From contig JAEEUY010000203.1 in NCBI GenBank assembly GCA_016290715.1, forward strand, positions 1 to 28,036: a stretch of 28,036 bases of DNA, given 5' to 3'. The position numbers were made by a program, and so were the translations under genes. Under the pieces are notes generated by a model. It had not been told where the DNA came from. It ran no database searches and saw only the letters and a list, made by a program, of their open reading frames with translations. Source of the stretch: Bacteroidales bacterium. Lineage in GTDB: Bacteria > Bacteroidota > Bacteroidia > Bacteroidales > WCHB1-69. Below are positions 24,331-28,036 of this stretch, piece after piece. Positions within the stretch are counted from its first letter, which is position 1. The number at the start of each line of letters is the position of its first letter.

Positions 24331-24362
24331 GTTATGAGTCCGCTGCTCTAACCAATTGAGCC
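24331..24362 (-). pseudogene. Degenerate tRNA-Met-like fragment (D arm and CAU anticodon loop)
   Basis: Read on the minus strand, the segment gives a perfect tRNA D arm (GCTC, loop AATTGGTTA, GAGC), then A, the 5' anticodon stem GCGGA and the loop CTCATAA with a CAU anticodon. This is what the first half of an elongator tRNA-Met looks like. The 3' anticodon stem does not pair (CCCCA instead of TCCGC), and no T arm or acceptor 3' strand follows. On the 5' side the sequence does not give a matching acceptor and runs into the repeat starting at 24363. I read it as a tRNA remnant, probably left by integration or recombination. It lies in the leader of the dehydrogenase gene. Confidence 0.6.
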
Positions 24363-24546
24363 AACTTCGGGGCGCGGCTCGGCCAACAAAAGGTCACAAA
24401 TCAACATCATCGCGAGGGTCTCAAATTTTCAAAAATCAAACTATTTGTTTAAAAACCTTCAAGAAATCCAACAAATTGTTGTATTACTTAGTACGAAAAT
24501 TTAGAAATTTACGGAATTGCTACAAGGGGGTTACATAATATATGGC
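24363..24546. repeat. Non-coding repeat, copy 1
   Basis: First copy of a two-part repeat. Block one (24363-24422) matches 24785-24844 at 51 of 60 positions by eye. Block two (24497-24546) matches 24904-24953 at 48 of 50, including AGAAATTTACGGAATTGC and a CAAGGGGGTTACA tail. The 74 bases between the blocks are AT-rich and not conserved. The block one edge coincides with the end of the tRNA-like fragment. Any promoter for the long minus-strand operon should lie in this copy or just beyond it, but I see no convincing -35/-10 pair. Confidence 0.75.
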
Positions 24547-24784
24547 CGAGAAACGGGAGAAGGGATGACAGCAGCCGTTTGTAAAAAGCAGGAAACATCC
24601 CCCGTAGTTTCCAAATACGCCGACACCATCAGCTTCCCGCCTATACAAAATAGGGTCGAAAAACGTATTCTCTAGCCATTCGGATATTCCGAATTTACGC
24701 AAAATTTTGCAGATTTAGCCAGCTGTTCGCTTATTTTTCGAACAAACCAAGGTATGCGAAGCCCTATTTCCCCAGTATACGGGG
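24547..24784. other. Non-coding spacer with two adjacent palindromes
   Basis: I see no credible gene here. Two dyads lie close together: ATTCGGA/TCCGAAT around a TAT centre (24678-24694) and the perfect GCAAAATTTTGC (24699-24710). A weaker GTTCG...CGAAC hairpin follows near 24727-24745. They could be operator relics or remnants of mobile-element ends. The short reading frames on either strand have no ribosome site and no recognisable product. Confidence 0.4.
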
Positions 24785-24953
24785 AACTGCGGGGTGCGGT
24801 CCGGCAAACAAAAAGTCACTAGTCAACGTCATCGCGAGGGTCTCGTCCGTTCAATGTGCGGCAATCCGTGATATCCGTTACCACAAATTGCGTAATTGCG
24901 TATAAATTTAGAAATTTACGGAATTGCTACAAGGGGGTTACACGATATATGGC
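24785..24953. repeat. Non-coding repeat, copy 2
   Basis: Second copy of the two-part repeat described at 24363-24546. The blocks are 24785-24844 and 24904-24953, joined by 59 unrelated bases. Within it, GTCATCGCGAG is followed about 25 bases later by GGCAATCC. This resembles the GTCATTGCGAG...GGCAATCC intergenic repeats seen in several bacterial phyla; the resemblance is from memory and approximate. Confidence 0.7.
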
Positions 24954-24965
24954 TGGGGAAAGCAC

Positions 24966-25010
24966 AAAATTACATGCATGGCGGCATAATTTCGGGCTCC
25001 CGGCGGGGAC
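24966..25010. repeat. 45-bp direct repeat, copy A
   Basis: This segment aligns without gaps to 26126-26170 at about 38 of 45 positions. Shared cores are AAAATTACATGCA and GGGCTCCCGGC. The two copies bracket the Panacea toxin-antitoxin genes and the recombinase remnant, so they may mark the ends of a small inserted module. Confidence 0.65.
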
Positions 25011-25045
25011 TCTGAAAAAAAATATGGAAATTTTTCAAAAAACCA

Positions 25046-25074
25046 TTGACATCCGCACAAAAATAGTGTACATT
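25046..25074 (+). promoter_or_regulatory. Sigma-70-type promoter of the Panacea module
   Basis: A consensus TTGACA at 25046-25051 is followed, after 17 bases, by TACATT at 25069-25074. Nearly the same block (CAAAAATAGTGTACATTTGT at its core) recurs at 27905-27933 before another gene. About 70 bases of leader lie between it and the chosen start codon at 25143, and the leader can form a hairpin with arms ATTGCC (25094-25099) and GGCAAT (25108-25113). Confidence 0.75.
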
Positions 25075-25142
25075 TGTGTAGTAATTGTTTGGTATTGCCC
25101 CATAGGCGGCAATTAGTTATATTTATGGTAAAGGTTTACGAT

Positions 25143-25595
25143 ATGCCCAGAGCACTGCAAATAGCAAACAGGCTAATCAAGTTCGCCGAACTTGACACCG
25201 CGAACGGCGGCGAGCTTCTTTCTAACCTGAAGCTCCAAAAGTTGCTATACTACGAACAGGGCTTTCACCTGGCCTTGTTCAACAGCCCATTATTCTCGGA
25301 CGACATCGAGGCTTGGATGTACGGGCCCGTAGTCCCGTCCGTTTATGACTACTACAAGAAATTCGGAAGCAACGGAATCGTTCTAGAAGACGATCCGCAA
25401 CTTATTCAGCTAACCCCACAGGAAGAAGACCTGCTGTTCCAGGTTTACGAGCGTTACAAATCCTACTCTGCCATAGGGTTAATGGACCTGACCCACGGCG
25501 AGTCTCCATGGATAAACGCAGTTCCTCACGACAGAGGCACCGTCATCTCGAACGAATCAATGAGAACCTTCTTCCTGCGTCAACTTGATGGCTAA
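25143..25595 (+). CDS. Panacea-domain (SocA-like, DUF4065) antitoxin
   Basis: A 150-residue protein matching the Panacea/DUF4065 domain, a widespread antitoxin domain that neutralises many unrelated toxins. The signature parts are NLKLQKLLYYEQGFHLALF (28-46) and the acidic IEAWMYGPVVPSVYDYY (55-71), followed by a helical C-terminal half ending in ESPWINAV...ISNESMRTFF. The reading frame is open further upstream with an ATG at 25125. I prefer the ATG at 25143 because AAAGG lies just before it and the family usually begins at about this point. It has its own strong promoter at 25046. The stop overlaps the start of the next gene by 8 bases, the usual antitoxin-toxin coupling. Confidence 0.85.
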   Translation: MPRALQIANRLIKFAELDTANGGELLSNLKLQKLLYYEQGFHLALFNSPLFSDDIEAWMYGPVVPSVYDYYKKFGSNGIVLEDDPQLIQLTPQEEDLLFQVYERYKSYSAIGLMDLTHGESPWINAVPHDRGTVISNESMRTFFLRQLDG

Positions 25596-25992
25596 ATTAA
25601 AGAAATTAACCCCTACACCTAGCGCCATCAGCAACACCCAAAATGACGAAATAGTCTTCTCGTTCAAGGGGCTGAAAAGGTATAGTTACGACACGGCATC
25701 GAATGACGGCGTTTTTTTCATTCGCTACCTTGAACGATTATCCAAGATTTCGACCCAAACATGGGCCGCAGCCTATTCCACCGGCAAACACGGCATTGCC
25801 GGAATAGAGCCCATGAAGGTGGATTCCTTAACAAAAGCCGCCCAAAATCTAGTTCCTTCCGGAATAGAAAGCCTAATTGTTATGCGCGCCACCGGCGACA
25901 ACCACGCATTTTTAGGACACAGAATCGGAAATGTATTCAACGTGATATTCATTGAACATGAATTCGGCGACGTCTACAACCACGGGAAATAG
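25588..25992 (+). CDS. Putative toxin paired with the Panacea antitoxin
   Basis: A 134-residue protein that I do not recognise as a named toxin family. It has a basic start (MAKLKKL), a central FSFKGLKRYSYDTASNDGVF, a long helix-like FIRYLERLSKIS, and a C-terminal beta-rich part NHAFLGHRIGNVFNVIFIEH followed by EFGDVYNHG. The His, Asp and Tyr residues near that end are reminiscent of small RNase-type toxins, but no catalytic assignment is safe. The toxin role is inferred from its size, its 8-base overlap with the antitoxin gene and the constant pairing of Panacea proteins with toxins. ATG at 25588 is chosen; the frame has a TTG one codon earlier. There is no terminator before the recombinase remnant that follows. 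Confidence 0.6.
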   Translation: MAKLKKLTPTPSAISNTQNDEIVFSFKGLKRYSYDTASNDGVFFIRYLERLSKISTQTWAAAYSTGKHGIAGIEPMKVDSLTKAAQNLVPSGIESLIVMRATGDNHAFLGHRIGNVFNVIFIEHEFGDVYNHGK

Positions 25993-25999
25993 AAACCCG

Positions 26000-26107
26000 G
26001 GCTTGGAGCAGGCCAACATACAGACGACGCTCATTTACGCGAACTACTCCAACAAGGTCATCGACCGCGAGATGGAGAAGTTCAAGATAAACGTCCCGGC
26101 GGGGTGA
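26000..26107 (+). pseudogene. Tyrosine recombinase (integrase), C-terminal remnant
   Basis: Translation from 26000 gives about 35 residues that fit the end of a phage-type integrase: GLEQANIQTTLIYANY and then SNKVIDREMEKFKIN before TGA at 26105-26107. The QANIQTTLIYA core corresponds to the LGHxxIxTTxxYA segment, including the nucleophilic Tyr. The rest of the catalytic domain, with its Arg and His residues, is absent: upstream lies the putative toxin gene. The fragment is evidence that the region was once part of an integrating element. Confidence 0.7.
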
Positions 26108-26125
26108 TATGACTCTGGATACGGA

Positions 26126-26170
26126 AAAATTACATGCAAGGCGGCAGAATTCTGGGCTCCCGGCAGGGCT
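26126..26170. repeat. 45-bp direct repeat, copy B
   Basis: This is the partner of the copy at 24966-25010, in the same orientation and 1160 bases downstream, with about 38 of 45 bases shared. It begins 18 bases after the recombinase remnant stop. It could be a recombination scar or a dispersed intergenic repeat. Confidence 0.65.
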
Positions 26171-26228
26171 GATCCACAGCAGGCGCTCCAGCACCGGGCT
26201 CGGACAAAGTCTTTTCTTAAAATAAATC

Positions 26229-26257
26229 TTGATATTATCTAGATAATATCATATATT
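26229..26257 (+). promoter_or_regulatory. Promoter with perfect 22-bp operator palindrome
   Basis: TTGATA (26229-26234), a 17-base spacer and TATATT (26252-26257) make a good sigma-70 promoter. A perfect palindrome with half-site TGATATTATCT occupies 26230-26251, that is, nearly the whole -35 and the spacer. A protein bound there would block RNA polymerase. The first gene downstream encodes a ribbon-helix-helix protein, so autorepression is the natural reading. Confidence 0.82.
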
Positions 26258-26290
26258 GTAGACAACCGCTTTCAAGTTGAGGGACAAACA

Positions 26291-26623
26291 ATGGGAAAAA
26301 ATGACGAAATCGAGCGAGACGCAGCCAAAAAGGCCGCATACTTCGAGAACCGCACCGAAGCCCAAGAACTAGCGGATCACAAGTGGGCCGAGAAGAACGG
26401 TCTTTCGTTTAGCGGACCGGGCGCTCTGGCAAAGGCCATCGCGGCCTCAAAGCAACGTTCGGCAAAAAAAGCGAGAAAGTCCAAGGTCGGTACAAGCTTC
26501 GACCCCGGCGTCCTGGAGGCGTTCAAGGCAAAAGCCGAACGCGTGGGCATACCCTACCAGACATTACTCAATTCCGTTGTCAAGCGGTACACAGAAGGAA
26601 AACTTGACATAGAGGTCGCCTAA
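26291..26623 (+). CDS. BrnA-like ribbon-helix-helix antitoxin, apparently orphan
   Basis: A 110-residue, highly charged protein. The C-terminal part KVGTSFDPGVLEAFKAKAER (65-84) and then GIPYQTLLNSVVKRYTEG (86-103) is a ribbon-helix-helix DNA-binding fold like that of BrnA-type antitoxins, in which a strand is followed by two helices. The N-terminal 60 residues are lysine- and alanine-rich and may be the flexible, toxin-binding part. GAGGG lies 7 bases before the ATG, and the palindromic promoter at 26229 lies just upstream. No toxin gene adjoins it: upstream is recombinase debris, and downstream is a terminator at 26640. It may act on a toxin elsewhere, or the toxin gene has been lost. Confidence 0.72.
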   Translation: MGKNDEIERDAAKKAAYFENRTEAQELADHKWAEKNGLSFSGPGALAKAIAASKQRSAKKARKSKVGTSFDPGVLEAFKAKAERVGIPYQTLLNSVVKRYTEGKLDIEVA

Positions 26624-26639
26624 GGCAACTTTCCTCATC

Positions 26640-26669
26640 GCCCTGAAACAATAGTTCCAGGGCTTCTTT
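26640..26669 (+). terminator. Rho-independent terminator after the BrnA-like gene
   Basis: GCCCTG (26640-26645) pairs with CAGGGC (26658-26663), an A-C mismatch follows, then AAC pairs with GTT around an AATA loop. TTCTTTG comes directly after the stem. Almost the same structure recurs at 27852. Confidence 0.78.
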
Positions 26670-26716
26670 GTATGGCATGGAAACGGGAAACACGGAAAAA
26701 AAATGCAGCGGACCTC

Positions 26717-26762
26717 TTGACAAACGTTTGTCGAAAATCTATTTTTAGTGCACAAGTGTGCA
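26717..26762 (+). promoter_or_regulatory. Promoter with two operator palindromes for the DUF3990 operon
   Basis: TTGACA at 26717-26722 and TATTTT at 26740-26745 are 17 bases apart. The perfect palindrome GACAAACGTTTGTC (26719-26732) covers the -35 box, and a second, TGCACA/TGTGCA around AG (26749-26762), covers the likely start point. Two sites flanking the promoter fit cooperative autorepression by the RHH protein encoded next. Confidence 0.72.
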
Positions 26763-26844
26763 GTCTGCGTAAATTTGGCCAATAGCGGCGGAGGACCATT
26801 GACGCGAGGGCTGCAGGAATGTATTTTTGAATGTTGAGGTAAAT

Positions 26845-27081
26845 ATGGCCGAGAAATTGACCAAGAAAATGTTCGAGCCAATGGATGGCGCCGTGACCCT
26901 TAAGAAAGGAAATGGCCGGCGTGTCTCGTATATGTCGGTCAAACGTTATGCCGATACCCTGAAGGAGATTGCCTTGAAAAGGCGAATCTCAATTGCCGCC
27001 GTGCTTAGCGAAGCCTGCCAACAGCCGATTGTAGCAAAACGACCTGCCGCACGAATGAACCCAAAACGAGCAAAGGCTTAA
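26845..27081 (+). CDS. Small ribbon-helix-helix-like regulator/antitoxin
   Basis: A 78-residue basic protein. Residues 25-58 (GRRVSYMSVKRYADTLKEIA and then LKRRISIAAVLSEAC) fit a strand-helix-helix unit of the CopG/Arc type, and the tail is lysine- and arginine-rich with prolines. GAGG lies 5 bases upstream of the ATG at 26845; an in-frame ATG at 26827 has no such site and is rejected. It starts about 85 bases after two palindromes, suggesting that it represses its own operon. It precedes the DUF3990 gene by 12 bases and may be the antitoxin or the transcriptional arm of that system. The fold assignment is by pattern only. Confidence 0.62.
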   Translation: MAEKLTKKMFEPMDGAVTLKKGNGRRVSYMSVKRYADTLKEIALKRRISIAAVLSEACQQPIVAKRPAARMNPKRAKA

Positions 27082-27093
27082 TCGGGGGAAGGA

Positions 27094-27579
27094 ATGGGCG
27101 AGAGATCTTTGATACTTTACCACGGCACAGATTCCAAGATTTTGACTCCCGATTTGACGAAATGCAATGCATATCGGGACTTTGGCCGAGCCTTCTATTT
27201 GTCGTACAACAAGGGGCTAGCGAGGAACTGGGCCGAAAAGAAAAACAGGACTCAAGCAAAAGTGAACGGTTATGGTTTAGTCTTGAACAATGTTGAAGAA
27301 GGCTGTCTGAAGATTAAACGGTTCAAGGCCGACGAGAAATGGGCGAAGTTTGTCTATGAAAACAGAACGAAAGAAGGTTATGTTCGTCCTGATTATGACA
27401 TCGTTATCGGCCCAATAGCCGACAACACCCTGCAGGACTGGTTCAATAAGATGGACGAAGAAGGCTTGAGTTTCAGCGCCATCGCCCCGAAGATTCGGTA
27501 CGAAAAGTTCAAGGATAATCAATTTGCGTTTTGCTCATCTAGGGCGATAAAACTGCTGAAATGGGTGGAGTGTCAATGA
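27094..27579 (+). CDS. DUF3990 family protein, ADP-ribosyltransferase-like putative toxin
   Basis: A 161-residue protein that clearly matches DUF3990: LYHGTDSKIL (8-17), RDFGRAFYLSYNKGLARNWA (28-47), and YDIVIGPIAD (101-110), ending with DNQFAFCSSRAIKLL (141-155). The family is regarded as related to ADP-ribosyltransferases; His10, Tyr35 and Gln143 are placed like an H-Y-Q triad, though this is my alignment by eye. A toxin role is inferred from the operon: an RHH-like gene 12 bases upstream and a small helical partner gene overlapping by 4 bases downstream. The target is unknown. A purine-rich GGGGGAAGGA directly precedes the ATG. Confidence 0.82.
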   Translation: MGERSLILYHGTDSKILTPDLTKCNAYRDFGRAFYLSYNKGLARNWAEKKNRTQAKVNGYGLVLNNVEEGCLKIKRFKADEKWAKFVYENRTKEGYVRPDYDIVIGPIADNTLQDWFNKMDEEGLSFSAIAPKIRYEKFKDNQFAFCSSRAIKLLKWVECQ

Positions 27580-27809
27580 CTAACAGCGAAAAACTGTCCT
27601 TGATGGACCATTATGTGAAAAAAATGACAATGATGCTTGCAAACGAGTTTAACTTGTCTGTGGAGAGTTCGATGCAATTCGTGCTGGCGTCTTCTTGTTT
27701 TAAGGATTTGCACGAAAAGTCTTTTTTGCTTGAAGAAGGAGATCTTTTTCATTTTGACCTTTTGAAGAAGGAGTTCTGCGCCAAGCAGGGGCAATCAACA
27801 GTACGCTAG
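27576..27809 (+). CDS. Small helical protein, DUF3791-like partner of the DUF3990 protein
   Basis: A 77-residue, largely helical protein containing YVKKMTMMLANEFNLSVESS and then FVLASSCFKDLHEKSFLLEE. DUF3791 proteins are of this size and shape (a helix, an Ser-x-x-x-x-x-L element, an acidic Leu-rich end) and commonly neighbour DUF3990 genes, so this is the likely assignment; it is moderate because key family residues are only approximate. ATG at 27576 overlaps the DUF3990 stop as ATGA, implying coupled translation; an upstream in-frame ATG at 27561 lies inside the DUF3990 gene. Acting as antitoxin or chaperone for the DUF3990 protein is the working idea. Confidence 0.6.
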   Translation: MTNSEKLSLMDHYVKKMTMMLANEFNLSVESSMQFVLASSCFKDLHEKSFLLEEGDLFHFDLLKKEFCAKQGQSTVR

Positions 27810-27851
27810 ACAGGCAGGATTTACCCCTCTCAAGGTCATTTATGGATATTC

Positions 27852-27882
27852 GCCCTGAAACAACCGTTCCAGGGCTTCTTTA
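27852..27882 (+). terminator. Rho-independent terminator after the DUF3990 operon
   Basis: GCCCTG (27852-27857) pairs with CAGGGC (27870-27875), with inner AAC/GTT pairs and an AACC loop, followed by TTCTTTATT. It differs from the 26640 terminator mainly in the loop, so stem and tail are conserved between two otherwise unrelated gene modules. Confidence 0.78.
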
Positions 27883-27904
27883 TTGGAAATTTTTAAGGAA
27901 CCTA

Positions 27905-27933
27905 TTGACAGTCACGCAAAAATAGTGTACATT
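27905..27933 (+). promoter_or_regulatory. Promoter of the last gene, near-copy of the 25046 promoter
   Basis: TTGACA (27905-27910), a 17-base spacer and TACATT (27928-27933). The block CAAAAATAGTGTACATTTGT is shared with 25046-25074. TGTACATTTGTACA across the -10 gives two TGTACA arms that could bind a regulator. The leader then forms a 7-bp hairpin, ATGGCTT (27955-27961) with AAGCCAT (27974-27980), ending just before the ribosome site. Confidence 0.75.
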
Positions 27934-27992
27934 TGTACAGAGATAATCTAAACGATGGCTTTTGAACGCATGTAAGCCATAAGGGGCAACCA

Positions 27993-28036
27993 ATGAGCGA
28001 CTTTTACGCCGAGACGCGTGCGATTGTGGAATCCAA
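27993..28036 (+). CDS. Start of a gene of unknown function (partial)
   Basis: AAGGGG lies 6 bases before the ATG at 27993, and the frame is open to the window end, reading MSDFYAETRAIVES. Fourteen complete codons are too few to name a family. The strong promoter and hairpin leader upstream support a real gene. By analogy with the promoter copy at 25046, it may be the first gene of another toxin-antitoxin-like module. Confidence 0.6.
   Translation, partial: MSDFYAETRAIVES

Noticed and set aside
24310..24372. An intact tRNA-Met gene on the minus strand
   Set aside because: The D arm and anticodon loop are good, but the anticodon stem does not close and no T arm or acceptor partner exists.
24299..24540. 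A sigma-70 promoter for the minus-strand operon
   Set aside because: Several TTG-type hexamers with AT-rich partners exist on the minus strand, but none has good boxes at proper spacing, so I could not choose one honestly.
24520..24702. A 60-codon minus-strand open frame in the gene-free stretch
   Set aside because: It has no ribosome site or family resemblance, and its 3' end runs into the non-coding repeat.
24363..24953. The duplicated repeat as a CRISPR array
   Set aside because: There are only two copies, with blocks of 60 and 50 bases and irregular spacing; there are no short regular spacers and no cas genes nearby.
24856..25116. An 86-codon plus-strand open frame before the Panacea gene
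   Set aside because: It crosses a non-coding repeat, a direct repeat and the promoter at 25046, so it is not a plausible gene.

Overview
The window is about 24 kb of one surface-polysaccharide (O-antigen or capsule type) gene cluster, nearly all on the minus strand, followed by about 3.7 kb of plus-strand accessory DNA holding toxin-antitoxin type modules and mobile-element debris. Wzx and Wzy homologues and dense runs of overlapping genes point to a Gram-negative bacterium. Composition and gene style suggest a Fibrobacter-like anaerobe, but this is an impression that cannot be proved from the window.

Layout. Positions 1-239 hold the 3' end of a plus-strand dTDP-glucose 4,6-dehydratase gene (rmlB). 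It converges with 22 minus-strand genes, apparently transcribed from about 24.3 kb down to 247. In transcription order they are: an aberrant UDP-glucose-dehydrogenase-family enzyme; a GT2 glycosyltransferase; a VioA-like sugar aminotransferase; a TIM-barrel protein; an ATP-grasp ligase; an HpcH/HpaI-type C-C lyase; the beta and alpha subunits of a class-I-fumarase-like hydratase; an acyltransferase; a D-2-hydroxyacid dehydrogenase; a sugar-transfer-associated ATP-grasp protein; a CapA-like protein; a Wzx flippase; an MmgE/PrpD protein; a secreted clan GH-A glycosidase; a GT2; two acyltransferases; a GT2; a Wzy-like polymerase; and two GT4 glycosyltransferases. Most junctions are 4-base overlaps or gaps of a few bases, so the genes are probably co-transcribed. 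The genes from about 247 to 16,290 are visibly more AT-rich than those from 16,290 to 24,300 and rmlB, which suggests mosaic assembly.

How they may work together. RmlB plus the VioA-like transaminase would give a dTDP-4-amino-4,6-dideoxyhexose. The lyase, hydratase, hydroxyacid dehydrogenase, MmgE/PrpD protein and two ATP-grasp proteins look like a small di- or hydroxycarboxylic-acid pathway with a ligase. I infer that they make and attach an unusual acid to the polysaccharide, perhaps through an amide on the amino sugar. This module is the best candidate in the window for an undescribed system. The dehydrogenase lacks the catalytic cysteine at its canonical place, so its product may not be a uronic acid.

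Accessory region. The cluster ends at a degenerate tRNA-Met-like fragment in the leader of the dehydrogenase gene. Beyond it come a duplicated non-coding repeat, a Panacea-type antitoxin gene with an overlapping putative toxin gene, the 3' end of a tyrosine recombinase gene, an orphan BrnA-like antitoxin gene under a perfect palindrome, a ribbon-helix-helix / DUF3990 (ADP-ribosyltransferase-like) / DUF3791-like operon under two palindromes, and the start of one more gene. Near-identical promoters (25046 and 27905) and near-identical terminators (26640 and 27852) recur, giving the region a cassette-like build. No rRNA, CRISPR array, intact tRNA gene or intact transposase gene was seen.
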